A DNA stretch of 64,000 bases from Opitutaceae bacterium (GCA_028284385.1 JANQRT010000068.1:299727-363726); one strand, 5' to 3'. Positions 1 through 9,242 are shown, numbered from the stretch's first letter. Made by a program: numbers and translations. The notes: generated by a model not told the origin, from the sequence alone.

Positions 1-108
1 AGCATACTCGATATCAAGCCTCCTGAGATGAGGAAAATGAGTAATCGAAGACGTTGGGCTGCGTCCCATTTCATAGAAGAATCTATTCGAAAGCGGATCA
101 GGCGCTAA
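1..108 (+). CDS. 3' end of a gene that begins outside the window
   Basis: The frame is open from the first base to a TAA at 106-108, giving the last 35 residues of a possible protein. The tail is strongly basic and ends RKRIRR. The stretch is too short to assign a family, and an accidental open frame of this length is possible. It lies on the same strand as the next gene, 123 bases away. Confidence 0.4.
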   Translation, partial: SILDIKPPEMRKMSNRRRWAASHFIEESIRKRIRR

Positions 109-231
109 ACACAAAATGTTTTTGCGATTAAAGAAAACTCTAGGGTGCTATGGATCCGATTTCCTTCGTTGACTCTACGGTTGCTTGAAGGAACCTTTCC
201 TATCCTTCGCTGTAAGACCCTTTAGCCGTCG

Positions 232-1740
232 ATGAATATTCTGTGCCTACGAGCTTTGCAAATACTCTGCTTGATTGCGGCTGGTGCATTTTTGTACCTG
301 ATTTTCTTATACAAACCTAACTCCGCACTGGATGTCGAAACGGAGGAGAGCGAAGATTATTCGACAGTCTCGGCGGATCTGGATTCGGAAGCCCCTGTCT
401 CTTTGGGTAGCCAAAGAGACACGAGCGACAAACCTAAGCCCTTGGAGCTTACCGACCTCAACAAGAATTTCCAATCGGTTATCTTAAGCGAAGCGGAGAT
501 ACTCAAGTATCTGCGACTAGTCGCTGAAAGCAATGTAGGGACAAGCTCAAGTGATCGTTCCTGGCGGTCGTTGAAAAGAAGGCTAGAGCGTCAATTATTC
601 ACTCGTTATGCGGAGATTGCGCCGCTCAACGCCATGAACTATATTGATCAATCAGGTCTAAGTGTTTCGTTGAAGAGCGTCGTCTTAAGGGGTTGGGCCA
701 AAGTTGATCCAGAAGCTGCGCTTGACTGGGCCTCTCATAACCATCTCCCTAGATCTGATAGCCGCGTTGGTTTCGAGTACATAAACTGGGCTCAGGGAGC
801 GAGCCTTTCTCAATCATCAATGGTTATTGGGCTGATTCAGGGCACTGAAGATATTGAACTAAAGCTTCAATTGCTAGATGGCTTTCAAAGTGGCATGAGT
901 CAGACTCGCAAATATGAAGAGGCTTTCGATCACCTTCTTTCTCTTGAGGATCCTGTACATGCTTTTTCTGCGGTTAGGAGTCTTCTGCAACAATGGCTGA
1001 GACGTGGCGATAAGGATGGAGCTTTTGAATACATGAGCAACGTACCAAAAGATTCAATACTCTTCATGGAAGGCGCCTCTGTGATTCTTAGAAACCTTGC
1101 TAAGGAGTCTCGAAGCGAAGCGCTGGCTTGGGCTGACACGTTTGATGAGGAGAATCGAGATGCTGCTTATGAAGTCGTCGTGAACGCTTGGTCTCGAGAC
1201 TCGGAGGCCAGTCATGCCGAAATATTCGATTGGATCGAATCCAAAGGTATCGCCTCCGAGATTCTGTATGAGACTGTGATTGAAAACTGGTCGCGAGCCA
1301 AGATCGGTGATTACATGGAAATGCTGGAATGGATTAATAAGAGCGATCTGAGCCCTATTAGCAAAGACGAGTCTATCGCCGACATTGTCGATGCTTCAAG
1401 ACGTCTGGAAGATCCCTTTCTCTCCATGGAATTGAGTGGGCTCATTTTCGATGAGGAGATTAAATCAAAAGCCCAAGAACCCTTTCTCGCTCAATGGAAA
1501 AAACAAATGGCGATGCCGCTTGTTAAAGACCTGTTGGCTGAGACCAAAGATCAGAAAATCCTGGCTTCCGCAGCCGCTATGGCGACTTTCACGAATCCGA
1601 CTCAGGCAATAGAATTGAGTTTGCGCATTACTGACGAGCCTCAGCGAAGCGCGTTGCAAAATAAGATAATCCGCTACTGGGAGGAAAACGATCCCGAAAT
1701 CTACGAGGAGATCTTGACGGCTCTAACCGAGAATGAGTGA
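232..1740 (+). CDS. Membrane-anchored helical-repeat protein, first of a tandem paralog pair
   Basis: This 502-residue protein has an N-terminal hydrophobic segment (about residues 8-27, LQILCLIAAGAFLYLIFLY) followed by a low-complexity Ser/Glu/Asp stretch. That layout suggests a signal anchor with a periplasmic or extracellular body. The rest is predicted all-helical with loosely repeated units of about 30-40 residues containing W-A/S-x-x-D-P-E-A-A-L-x-W patterns, for example near residues 155-170. I recognise no enzyme motif. The next gene is a shorter paralog: both carry a 'GF.SG......YEE' block followed by a 'W....D...' block. They overlap by 8 bases, so translation is probably coupled. 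No clear ribosome binding site precedes the ATG. Repeats of this style occur in hypothetical proteins of Verrucomicrobia and Planctomycetes; a protein-binding scaffold role is only a guess. Confidence 0.7.
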   Translation: MNILCLRALQILCLIAAGAFLYLIFLYKPNSALDVETEESEDYSTVSADLDSEAPVSLGSQRDTSDKPKPLELTDLNKNFQSVILSEAEILKYLRLVAESNVGTSSSDRSWRSLKRRLERQLFTRYAEIAPLNAMNYIDQSGLSVSLKSVVLRGWAKVDPEAALDWASHNHLPRSDSRVGFEYINWAQGASLSQSSMVIGLIQGTEDIELKLQLLDGFQSGMSQTRKYEEAFDHLLSLEDPVHAFSAVRSLLQQWLRRGDKDGAFEYMSNVPKDSILFMEGASVILRNLAKESRSEALAWADTFDEENRDAAYEVVVNAWSRDSEASHAEIFDWIESKGIASEILYETVIENWSRAKIGDYMEMLEWINKSDLSPISKDESIADIVDASRRLEDPFLSMELSGLIFDEEIKSKAQEPFLAQWKKQMAMPLVKDLLAETKDQKILASAAAMATFTNPTQAIELSLRITDEPQRSALQNKIIRYWEENDPEIYEEILTALTENE

Positions 1741-2947
1741 AGGACGGTACATCATTCTATTTATAGCGCTTACGGTTGCCTCTATTGCCGTTTGGATTAG
1801 AAAGCAGCCTCACTATCAGCCGAGAGAGTTTGGTAGATCGATAAGCAAGTCGGAGATTCAACGATCGGAAGAGCTAGACAAAGGTCATACGGAAAGCGCC
1901 CGAGAAACATCTCGAAGTGTTGAGTCTAGCTCTGAAAGCATACGGGAGGCGATTCTATCGAGGATTGCCGATAAGAAGCGCTGGAAAGCATCGGAACTAA
2001 TGGTCTCGTACGCTGAAAAGTATCCTCGTGAATCCTGGAATTGGATACGTGAAATTTCAGAGGATCTTTCAGAAGCGGATTATGGTGGAATCGTAAATGG
2101 GTGGGCTAGGGGAGCCTATAATTTTGAGAAAAGCTATCCGTTGACCGTCGCGAAGGAAGTGAGTGACCTGCAAATTCAATTTCGCATCCTGCAGGGATTC
2201 TCATCTGGAGTGCACGATGCTGATCATTATGAAGAGGGATTGGCCGTTCTTAATGATTCGGAGCTTGGAGTCGCCGCTCGTGTAATTTCCTCGGATATTT
2301 TAGAGAGCTGGGTGGAACAAGATGAAGAGCGTTTTAAAGAATTTCTGTTTAGTAATACGAACCATGTCTACTTCGATATGATGGTCGGGAGGCTGGTTAC
2401 AAACGGCAGCTGGCTAAAAGATAGACCAATAGATACTCTCGATTGGCTGAATAGCTTAGACTCCGCAATCAGAGAGAACTTGCTGCCTGAAGCGGTAAGC
2501 AAGTGGGCTGGAAATGAGGATCCTTTGTTAATAATGGATTGGCTGCAAAGCAACGCTCCGGATATGGCGAACGATAAGATGCAGGCTTCTTTGTCTGCAA
2601 AAATCGCTGTCGAGAACACGGAACTGGGCCTGCGAATGGCTGACACCATTGCAGACAAGAAAACGCAAGAGCATGCCTACAATAAAATTTGGAAACGGCG
2701 TGCCATGGAGAGTCCGAAACAAGCGGTAGAGGAGGCTCTAGCAAGTACTCAGCCTGACGATCATCTCAAAAGGATTAGCGTATCTTTGTATCGGGATAGT
2801 CCTGACGATGCCATTGAAGTGGCGTCCTTTATTGAATCTGAAGACGCCCGCTCGGAAAGGTACCAGGAGATCCTGGAGAGTTGGCGAACCAACCCTGCTA
2901 TGCAGAGGAGAATGCAAAGGCAAATCGGACAATTCGAAGCCAGATAG
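1733..2947 (+). CDS. Membrane-anchored helical-repeat protein, second paralog
   Basis: This 404-residue protein has an N-terminal transmembrane or signal-anchor segment (about residues 5-22, RYIILFIALTVASIAVWI), then a Ser/Arg/Glu-rich linker and a helical body rich in W-x-x-x motifs such as DTLDWL, LIMDWL and ESWNWI. It resembles the upstream gene in order and spacing of the repeats but is about 100 residues shorter. Its ATG lies inside the last codons of the upstream gene, so the pair should be one transcript. The C-terminus is basic (RRMQRQIGQFEAR). Function is unknown; the pair looks like a duplicated scaffold. Nothing suggests truncation. Confidence 0.7.
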   Translation: MSEGRYIILFIALTVASIAVWIRKQPHYQPREFGRSISKSEIQRSEELDKGHTESARETSRSVESSSESIREAILSRIADKKRWKASELMVSYAEKYPRESWNWIREISEDLSEADYGGIVNGWARGAYNFEKSYPLTVAKEVSDLQIQFRILQGFSSGVHDADHYEEGLAVLNDSELGVAARVISSDILESWVEQDEERFKEFLFSNTNHVYFDMMVGRLVTNGSWLKDRPIDTLDWLNSLDSAIRENLLPEAVSKWAGNEDPLLIMDWLQSNAPDMANDKMQASLSAKIAVENTELGLRMADTIADKKTQEHAYNKIWKRRAMESPKQAVEEALASTQPDDHLKRISVSLYRDSPDDAIEVASFIESEDARSERYQEILESWRTNPAMQRRMQRQIGQFEAR

Positions 2948-2973
2948 TATTTATCCTATTTCTAAGAAGCTAG

Positions 2974-3345
2974 CTATTTCTTGTATTCGAACTTTTGTTC
3001 ACAATCTAAGCAAAGTAACTTCCTGCCTGGTATTGGAATAAGCAGAGCCAAAGCGAAAAGAAATCCTGAATACCAATTCGTCTTGCCAAACGCGACATTC
3101 GTTGAATCGCAGCGGGGGCACTGAACTATTCCCTGATCGCTTGGCGTAATTTGAAGAATTTCTATAGCTCTCTTTTTATCCGCTTCAGCCACTTGTAGTC
3201 GCACCCCGCCTATGGCGTTGATCAGTGCCCAGTTCATCGCAACCAAGCTTTCATCCGGAATGAAAGCTTGGACACCACTGCCTTCGAGCTTCATCCGAGC
3301 AAGATGAGCTTCGTCAATAGTTGGGTAGTTTGTAAGGGTGACCAA
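2974..3345 (-). CDS. DUF2007-type protein with C-terminal zinc ribbon and membrane segment
   Basis: The first 65 residues match the DUF2007 (putative signal-transducing) pattern: 'T..EAHLARMKLEGSGVQAFIPDE', then 'GGVRLQVAEADKKRAIEIL'. The C-terminal half has CPRCDSTN and CLDCEQKF, two CxxC pairs that could hold one zinc, separated by a hydrophobic hairpin (GFLFALALLIPIPG). DUF2007 proteins have no proven biochemical role. The start is TTG at 3345, chosen because it places the domain at its usual position at the very N-terminus; no upstream ATG is in frame nearby. It is convergent with the repeat-protein pair and divergent from the NIPSNAP gene. Confidence 0.75.
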   Translation of the reverse strand: MVTLTNYPTIDEAHLARMKLEGSGVQAFIPDESLVAMNWALINAIGGVRLQVAEADKKRAIEILQITPSDQGIVQCPRCDSTNVAFGKTNWYSGFLFALALLIPIPGRKLLCLDCEQKFEYKK

Positions 3346-3410
3346 AGTTTCAGGACGGTTTATAAAAGTGTATATTGCTCGCTTTTAGTAATACCGCAAA
3401 CATTCTTTAT

Positions 3411-3854
3411 ATGATGAAAAATCGGATCCTCTTATCTCTAGTTTTTATTTTTCCATTATGTCTTAGCTTCGTTGTGAAAGCCGATCATCATCCTAACCAG
3501 CCTCTCGTTGAAGTACGCGTCTACAAGATCCTTCCAGGGAAAATGGACGCGTGGCTGGCTTTTTTCCATGGGGAGGTGGCCAAACCTATGGAGGAGGCGG
3601 GAATGAAGATCGTCGCTTCCTACACGTCGCTTGACGATCCGGATACTTTTGTCTGGATCCGAGAGTTTCCCAGCGAAGCGGAGCGGGAGACGATTCGAAA
3701 AAGGTTTTATGGCAGCGACCTTTGGCAGAAGGACTTGAAGTTGCGGTTGCGAGACACGTTCGAGAAAGTCGAGAAGGTTTATAACGTTACGCCTATTTTT
3801 GGGGAGTTTCCGATTCCTGGAGTTCCTCAAAGCTTAGAGCTCAAGACCGATTGA
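3411..3854 (+). CDS. Secreted NIPSNAP-family protein
   Basis: The 147-residue product has a signal peptide (MMKNRILLSLVFIFPLCL, cleavage near KADHH) and one NIPSNAP domain, a dimeric ferredoxin-like fold. Visible family signatures are VEVRVYKILPGKMDAW, a middle GMKIVASYTSL and the strand DPDTFVWIREFPSEAER. An upstream TTG would add 12 residues ahead of the signal peptide; the tandem ATGs at 3411 and 3414 make better starts because the signal peptide then begins at once. NIPSNAP proteins have no single known reaction. The following esterase-like gene starts 17 bases after the stop, so the two are probably co-transcribed. Confidence 0.8.
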   Translation: MMKNRILLSLVFIFPLCLSFVVKADHHPNQPLVEVRVYKILPGKMDAWLAFFHGEVAKPMEEAGMKIVASYTSLDDPDTFVWIREFPSEAERETIRKRFYGSDLWQKDLKLRLRDTFEKVEKVYNVTPIFGEFPIPGVPQSLELKTD

Positions 3855-3871
3855 TCTATCACCTTCCTTTG

Positions 3872-4729
3872 ATGAGGATTTCCGCGTTTCTTTTGCCATT
3901 GTTACTCTTAGCCGCTAAAGGTGCAGAGCCTCTAAGTTTGCCGATATGGCCTAACGGGATTCCTGGATTGGAAAATGCTAGATCCGAATCCGAGAAAACG
4001 ACTCCCCATAAAAACGAACGAGTAGGGGATTACATTCGCGTTTCTCAAGTTCACGACCCTTCGATTACAGTCTATCTACCTGAAAAGGCAAAATCGAGCG
4101 GAGCTGGAATCATCGTTTTGCCGGGTGGCGGTTTTCGCTTTCTTTCAATCGATCTTGAAGGTACCGAGATAGCTGACTGGCTAAATTCGATTGGCATTGC
4201 CGCTTTCGTATTGAAATATCGATTACCGAAAGACGATGGCTCAAGCTATACTTTCGATGATACAGTCGCGGATGCGCATCAGGCGCTTCGGCTGGTTCGT
4301 AGCAGAGCATCCGAATGGGGAGTCGATTCCGGACGGATTGGCATGATGGGCTTTTCCGCGAGTGGGGAGACCGTTGGCAAGGCTTCGGTTACTTTCGACT
4401 ATGGCGATCCCGTCGCTTCCGACCCTTTGGGCCGATTCAGCTCCCGTCCCGATTTTCAAATTCTGGTCTATGGAGGATATATCTACGAGGGGCCATTGCC
4501 TGAGAATGTGCCGCCTGCATTCCTGCTTGTGGCTCATGATGATGGGAAAAAGCCTTCTATTGCCATTGACGTGTACTCGAAGCATCTGGAAGCGGGAGCT
4601 TCGGCCGAGCTTCATATTTTTCGACGAGGAGGTCATGCCTATGGCATGCGAAGCTTAGGGTTTCCCGTTAATTCCTGGAACTCGACGCTTAAAGATTGGA
4701 TGACCGACCTTGGCGTGTTGCCTCAATAG
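3872..4729 (+). CDS. Secreted alpha/beta hydrolase (BD-FAE / xylan acetyl-esterase type)
   Basis: The 285-residue protein has a signal peptide (MRISAFLLPLLLLAAKGAEP) and an alpha/beta hydrolase domain. The oxyanion region is VLPGGGF, the nucleophile elbow is GFSAS, an acid candidate is in VAHDDGKKP, and the His is in GGHAYGM near the C-terminus. This order matches the BD-FAE/acetyl-esterase family that removes acyl groups from polysaccharides. The elbow is slightly unusual: family members mostly read GFSAGG, here GFSASG. A TTG at 3851 would overlap the NIPSNAP stop, but the ATG at 3872 starts directly with the signal peptide and is preferred. The substrate is unknown; sugar esters are likely from the family. 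Confidence 0.8.
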   Translation: MRISAFLLPLLLLAAKGAEPLSLPIWPNGIPGLENARSESEKTTPHKNERVGDYIRVSQVHDPSITVYLPEKAKSSGAGIIVLPGGGFRFLSIDLEGTEIADWLNSIGIAAFVLKYRLPKDDGSSYTFDDTVADAHQALRLVRSRASEWGVDSGRIGMMGFSASGETVGKASVTFDYGDPVASDPLGRFSSRPDFQILVYGGYIYEGPLPENVPPAFLLVAHDDGKKPSIAIDVYSKHLEAGASAELHIFRRGGHAYGMRSLGFPVNSWNSTLKDWMTDLGVLPQ

Positions 4730-4781
4730 TGGTTAGCCTCGTATTGAATTTTTCCTCCTAAAAGCTACGTTATCCCTCCAT

Positions 4782-7223
4782 ATGGGACAGCGGAATTTCG
4801 TTTCAATCAGCCCAAGAAGGCGCTTTTTGGCCATTCTCATCTTTCTGGGATTGGTTTCTCCTTTGATCGCCTCTTCGATTGATGAGCGTTTCGATTCCTA
4901 CCGAGGAGCCCTTCAATTTATCGATTACTACTGCATCGATTGCCACGCGAGCGATGTGCGAAAAGGGGAAATCGATTTCGAGGGGCTGCCCGAGATCACT
5001 GATGCCAGTTTTATGGATCGCGATCGATGGGTCCGGATGTTCGAACAGCTCAAGGTATCCGCGATGCCGCCAGACGATGAGCTCCAGCCTACCGATGAAG
5101 AACGAGCTCAAGTAGTGGAATGGCTTGATGAGCGCCTCCATTTTGTAGATACATCGAAGCCTGTAGACCCAGGTCGAGTCACGGCTCGTCGCCTGAACAA
5201 GACTGAGTACGATCATACGATTCAGGATCTTTTCGGGATCAATCTTTCCGTTTCCAACATGTTTCCAGGAGACGATGTCGGCTATGGATTCGACAACATT
5301 GGCGACGTGCATACGGTTTCGCCGCTACGATTGGAGCGCTTTCTCGAAGCGGCCGAACGCATTTCTGGATACGTGATGAATGCTGGTCAGCGGGTTGAGA
5401 TGAACCGCAATGAGCAGGCGGTCTTTTTCGATCGCCACAATCGCTACGGAAGTAGTGATGCGGGCTTTTCCTTCGCTCCCGATGGCTATTGCGAAGTCGA
5501 CTTTGAATTCCCCTTTCCTGGCGAATACGAGATTCGCGTCGATGCTTGGGGAATTATGCCGGATTCCGTTTTCAAGGAACGGAATGTAGACGATTCCGTA
5601 TTCTGGCCTGAACACGCTAATGCCTATGAGGAAGGAGATGAGCAGCCGCTTGTACCTCTCAGCATTAAGCTATCGGGCGAGCCGATCTTTCTCCAGCAGA
5701 TCGATCAAGGGCTTAGCTCGACGGATTTTAAAGCCTATAAAACCCGCTTCAAGGCTACCATGGGCGTGCATCGCCTGACTTTCAATCTGATCACCCCAGA
5801 AGGCCTTAGTGACGAGGAGCGGGAAGCTTGGGAGGCAGATCCGCCTCGTGTGGGTATTCGGCAAGCTCGCATCGTAGGCCCTTATTCCGCGGATTTTGAA
5901 AAGCTGGATACATTCCATCAATTTCTGCTGGCGACCGAGCCAAGCGAACAAGTTTCGGTACGGGAGGCCGCCACAACGATTGTCGAAAATCTTCTGGAGC
6001 GAGCCTATCGGCGTCCCGCTACCAAAAAGGAAATCAGATCCCTGTCACGGTTGATGGAGCGTCAAGTCGCTTCAGGTCTTTCGTTTAAAATGGCTGTGGA
6101 GTCGGCAATTCAAGTGGCTTTGGTGTCACCACATTTCCTATACCGATTGGATATGGGGCCGAAGGACAAGGATCCGGATTTTATTCGTCCGTTAGGGGAT
6201 TTCGCCCTGGCGTCTCGTCTTTCCTATTTTCTTTGGTCGAGCGCCCCTGATCGGGAATTGCTGGAGTTGGCCTCTGGGGGAAAACTGAACGATGACGAAG
6301 TCCTGCGACAACAGGTTGCCAGAATGCTTGAGGATCGGCGTTCAAAACGTTTTGTGCCCGGATTTTTCCGACAATGGCTAGATCTGAGAAAGCTCAATGG
6401 TCTCATCTTCAGCGAGGAGCATTTCAAGGAATTTGAGGACGACCATAAAAAGGCGGTGGAAACGGAGACTCTAATGTTCGTCGAATCGCTGTTGAGAGAC
6501 AATGGAAGTCTACTAGATATGATTCAGGCGAAATATACTTTCATGAACGAGCGGGTGGCCGAGCTCTATGGCATGGAGGGTATCGAGGGAAATGAATTTC
6601 GCAGAGTTTCTTTGGAAGGAACGCGTCGCCAGGGCCTCCTGACTCAGCCTTCAGTTTTGATGCTCACTTCGTATCCAGATCGTACTTCTCCGACAAAAAG
6701 AGGAAATTGGATTCTCGAAGCGATCATGGGCGAGGAACCGCCAGAAGCCCCTGCAAATGTGCCAGCCTTGGAAGAAGCTGCTGAAGCGAGCGGAGGCGGG
6801 TCGTTACGCGATCATCTCGAGCTGCATCGCACCAACAAGACCTGCGCATCTTGTCACGCTATGATGGATCCCATTGGAATCGGACTGGAGAACTTCGATG
6901 CTATCGGACGCTGGCGAGAAAAGGATGGAGAATACGACATCGACCCTAGTGGCGTTCTGCCTGGTGGGGAGACATTTGAGACCCCTGAAGAATTGTTGGA
7001 AATTCTGGCGGGACGCGAAGAGGATTTTGCCCGCAGGTTCACTGAAAAGCTGATGACTTACTCCTTAGGTCGGGGGCTTGAGTACTATGATAGAATAGCC
7101 GTCGATTCCATCCTGGAAAAGACGAAGGAGAATAACTATCGTATTGTTGAAATTATGACGGAAGTGGTCCTAAGCCGCCCGTTTAGGCTGAGTAGAGGAG
7201 TACCCATTGTCGCTAAAAATTAA
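4782..7223 (+). CDS. Planctomycete-type cytochrome with DUF1587-1592-1588-1585 domains
   Basis: This 813-residue exported protein has a signal segment (about residues 13-31) followed by a PSCyt1-type heme motif CIDCH at residues 51-55. The DUF1587 region follows (about 130-190, RLNKTEYDHTIQDLFGI), then a carbohydrate-binding-like stretch (about 215-370), DUF1595/DUF1592 (about 395-590, with FLYRLDMGP and RLSYFLWSSAPD), and DUF1588 (about 605-715, with TSPTKRGNWILE and a second CASCH near 688-692). DUF1585 closes the protein. Two CxxCH motifs imply one or two c-type hemes. It is followed 13 bases later by a DUF1552 gene, the standard partner in Planctomycetes and Verrucomicrobia. The pair's function is unproven; periplasmic redox chemistry is inferred from the hemes. 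Confidence 0.92.
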   Translation: MGQRNFVSISPRRRFLAILIFLGLVSPLIASSIDERFDSYRGALQFIDYYCIDCHASDVRKGEIDFEGLPEITDASFMDRDRWVRMFEQLKVSAMPPDDELQPTDEERAQVVEWLDERLHFVDTSKPVDPGRVTARRLNKTEYDHTIQDLFGINLSVSNMFPGDDVGYGFDNIGDVHTVSPLRLERFLEAAERISGYVMNAGQRVEMNRNEQAVFFDRHNRYGSSDAGFSFAPDGYCEVDFEFPFPGEYEIRVDAWGIMPDSVFKERNVDDSVFWPEHANAYEEGDEQPLVPLSIKLSGEPIFLQQIDQGLSSTDFKAYKTRFKATMGVHRLTFNLITPEGLSDEEREAWEADPPRVGIRQARIVGPYSADFEKLDTFHQFLLATEPSEQVSVREAATTIVENLLERAYRRPATKKEIRSLSRLMERQVASGLSFKMAVESAIQVALVSPHFLYRLDMGPKDKDPDFIRPLGDFALASRLSYFLWSSAPDRELLELASGGKLNDDEVLRQQVARMLEDRRSKRFVPGFFRQWLDLRKLNGLIFSEEHFKEFEDDHKKAVETETLMFVESLLRDNGSLLDMIQAKYTFMNERVAELYGMEGIEGNEFRRVSLEGTRRQGLLTQPSVLMLTSYPDRTSPTKRGNWILEAIMGEEPPEAPANVPALEEAAEASGGGSLRDHLELHRTNKTCASCHAMMDPIGIGLENFDAIGRWREKDGEYDIDPSGVLPGGETFETPEELLEILAGREEDFARRFTEKLMTYSLGRGLEYYDRIAVDSILEKTKENNYRIVEIMTEVVLSRPFRLSRGVPIVAKN

Positions 7224-7236
7224 ATACGCTTAAACT

Positions 7237-8586
7237 ATGAAAGCAATATCCCGAAGACATTTTCTACGAGGCGCAGGCGTTGCCATGGCTGTTCCTTTTC
7301 TTGACTCGATGATCCCCTCAGGTTTTGGCAAAGTGGCCAAAGCGGCTGCGAAGACAGCTAGCAAGCCTCCAGTACGTCTCGGTTGGCTGTTCTTTCCGAA
7401 TGGCGTGGTACAGGAAAACTGGAATATCGAAAAGGCTGGTCGCGATTTTGTATTCAATAAGTCAAACGCCGCGCTGGACGCCGTTCGCGACGACGTGTTG
7501 ATGATTTCCAATCTTTCCCAGAAGAAGATTTTCAAAGTCGAAGTGGATGCGGCGGGAGCTCATGCCAGGGGGTCTTCGGCTTTCATCACAGCCGCCAAAG
7601 CGAAAAAGACTAATGGCAAGGACATCTATCTTGGCATTTCGGCTGACCAAGTAGCAGCTAGAGAGCTTGGGCAATCGACACGGCTTCCGTCTATCGAGTT
7701 GGGAGTCGAAGCCGGAAAGCAGGAAGGCCGCTGCGACAATGGCTACAGCTGCGCTTATCTTTCCAACATCTCCTGGCGTTCCCCAACTCAGCCAAGTGGT
7801 GTCGAGGTCAACCCTCGCAGGGCTTTCGATCGGCTGTTTGGCTTGGTAGGCGAAGAAGCCGAAGCTTTTAAGATGCGGTCTGCTCAAAGAAAGAGTGTAC
7901 TCGATTTCGTTCAAGACGACGCCAAAAGCCTACGTCGCAAAGTTGGAGCAACGGATAAGCAGAAGCTCGACGAATATTATCAAAGCGTCAGAGAGGTGGA
8001 ATTGTACATTGATCGGGTGGCTTCTATGGAGCCAATCGATATCGATCCTAGCCTCAGACCCGATCCGGAACCGGAGAGCGTGATCCATCACATGAGGCTC
8101 ATGTACGATATCATCGCCTTGGCTTTCCAAACCGACTCTACGCGGATCTTGACCAACATGCTGGCTGATGGTCAGACCAATCGCGTTTACGAACACTTAG
8201 GTCTGACTTCCGGTCACCACCAGCTTACTCACAGCAAAAACAAGGATGCGGAAATTCAGCGTATCGACCAATTCGTTACAGAGGAATTTGCTCGCTTCAT
8301 TGCAAAGATGAAGTCGATTCCCGAGGGCGAGGGCTCGCTTCTCGACAACTGCATGATCATGTACGGTTCCGGTTTGGCTGATGGCCGAAAGCACACTTTC
8401 GATAATCTGCCATGCGTCGTCGCAGGCAAGGGAGGCGGAGCCATTGACACGGGGCGCCACCTGTCGGTAGACGAAACAACTCCGGTGGCGAATTTGTACC
8501 TCTCTATGCTCCAGACTGCCGGTTGCGAAGTCAGCTCCTTTGGAAACAGTACGGGACCCCTGGCAGGATTGAAGGAAATCAGTTAA
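7237..8586 (+). CDS. DUF1552 family protein, TAT-exported
   Basis: The 449-residue product begins with a twin-arginine signal (SRRHFLRGAGVAMAVPFLDSM), so it is exported folded. The body matches DUF1552: RLGWLFFPNGVV, a TDSTRILTNMLADG-like block, LTSGHHQLTHSKN, and YGSGLADGRKHTFDNLPCVVAG near the C-terminus. The family is related to DUF1501 and to sulfatase/alkaline-phosphatase folds, but no substrate is established. It is adjacent to and co-directional with the PSCyt cytochrome, so it probably works with it in the periplasm. A two-way terminator separates it from the convergent yceI-like gene. Confidence 0.92.
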   Translation: MKAISRRHFLRGAGVAMAVPFLDSMIPSGFGKVAKAAAKTASKPPVRLGWLFFPNGVVQENWNIEKAGRDFVFNKSNAALDAVRDDVLMISNLSQKKIFKVEVDAAGAHARGSSAFITAAKAKKTNGKDIYLGISADQVAARELGQSTRLPSIELGVEAGKQEGRCDNGYSCAYLSNISWRSPTQPSGVEVNPRRAFDRLFGLVGEEAEAFKMRSAQRKSVLDFVQDDAKSLRRKVGATDKQKLDEYYQSVREVELYIDRVASMEPIDIDPSLRPDPEPESVIHHMRLMYDIIALAFQTDSTRILTNMLADGQTNRVYEHLGLTSGHHQLTHSKNKDAEIQRIDQFVTEEFARFIAKMKSIPEGEGSLLDNCMIMYGSGLADGRKHTFDNLPCVVAGKGGGAIDTGRHLSVDETTPVANLYLSMLQTAGCEVSSFGNSTGPLAGLKEIS

Positions 8587-8588
8587 GC

Positions 8589-8618
8589 AAAAACGCGTCG
8601 GAAAAACCGGCGCGTTTT
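8589..8618. terminator. Bidirectional intrinsic terminator
   Basis: AAAACGCG at 8590-8597 pairs with CGCGTTTT at 8611-8618, extended by a T-G wobble and CGG/CCG around an AAAAA loop. A-runs on the left and T-runs on the right give a U-tract in both directions. It sits exactly between two convergent stop codons (8586 and 8643), so it can end both transcripts. Confidence 0.8.
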
Positions 8619-8642
8619 GGAAAAAATAAGATAACCGCTGTC

Positions 8643-9242
8643 TTAGCTGTCCTTGCTCAAGGCTAGCATTACGCCGACCTCAACATCGTCGTGGATGAGC
8701 TTGTTGCCAAGATTCTGAAAGAAGCTGCCTGAGCGGAATTTCACGTCGTAATTCGAGCGGTCGAATACGATGTCAGCTTTTGCTGTCGCGCTATCGCCAT
8801 TGTGATCGATGTGAGCGGTGAATTGTATTTCTTTGGATATCCCTTTAACCGAAAGGTCTGCTGTCACGTCGTAAACGCCTTTTTCGGCTCCCTTGGACAC
8901 ATTGGTGATTTTCACCTTGGCGGAGGGGAATGATTCTACGGAGAAGAAGTCGTTGGACATCAAATGACCGTCTAGTTTCTTCTTTCTCCCGCCTGATAGG
9001 TCGGTGGTATTGATGGTCGTCATGTCGATTTCGAAGCTTCCGCCTGAAAGGCCTCCGCCGGAAAACTCGAGATTCCCGCTTTTCAAGGAAACGGTGCCTT
9101 CATGGGCTCCACCTACTTTGCTTCCTTTCCAGGAAATAGAGCTTGCTGAGGTATCCACATTATAGCTGCCGCCCGCGAGAACGATAGACGAGCCTAGCAG
9201 GGTCGTCGCCAATAGAATTGCTGATGCTTTTATGATTTTCAT
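8643..9242 (-). CDS. Periplasmic YceI-family protein
   Basis: This 199-residue protein has a clear signal peptide (MKIIKASAILLATTLLGSSIVLA). The YceI-type lipocalin-like barrel follows: YNVDTSASSISWKGSKVGGAHEGTV near the start, then SFEIDMTTINTTDL, HLMSNDFFSVESFPSAKVKITNV, and a late F-DRSNYDVKFRSGSFFQNLG block. YceI proteins bind polyisoprenoids or amphiphilic ligands in the periplasm. Length and motif order are normal. It appears to be a single-gene unit; the ParA gene upstream of it ends 136 bases away on the same strand. Confidence 0.92.
   Translation of the reverse strand: MKIIKASAILLATTLLGSSIVLAGGSYNVDTSASSISWKGSKVGGAHEGTVSLKSGNLEFSGGGLSGGSFEIDMTTINTTDLSGGRKKKLDGHLMSNDFFSVESFPSAKVKITNVSKGAEKGVYDVTADLSVKGISKEIQFTAHIDHNGDSATAKADIVFDRSNYDVKFRSGSFFQNLGNKLIHDDVEVGVMLALSKDS

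Noticed and set aside
2808..3041. 77-residue frame overlapping the end of the second repeat protein
   Set aside because: It is an out-of-frame shadow of the well-supported gene and of the convergent DUF2007 gene.
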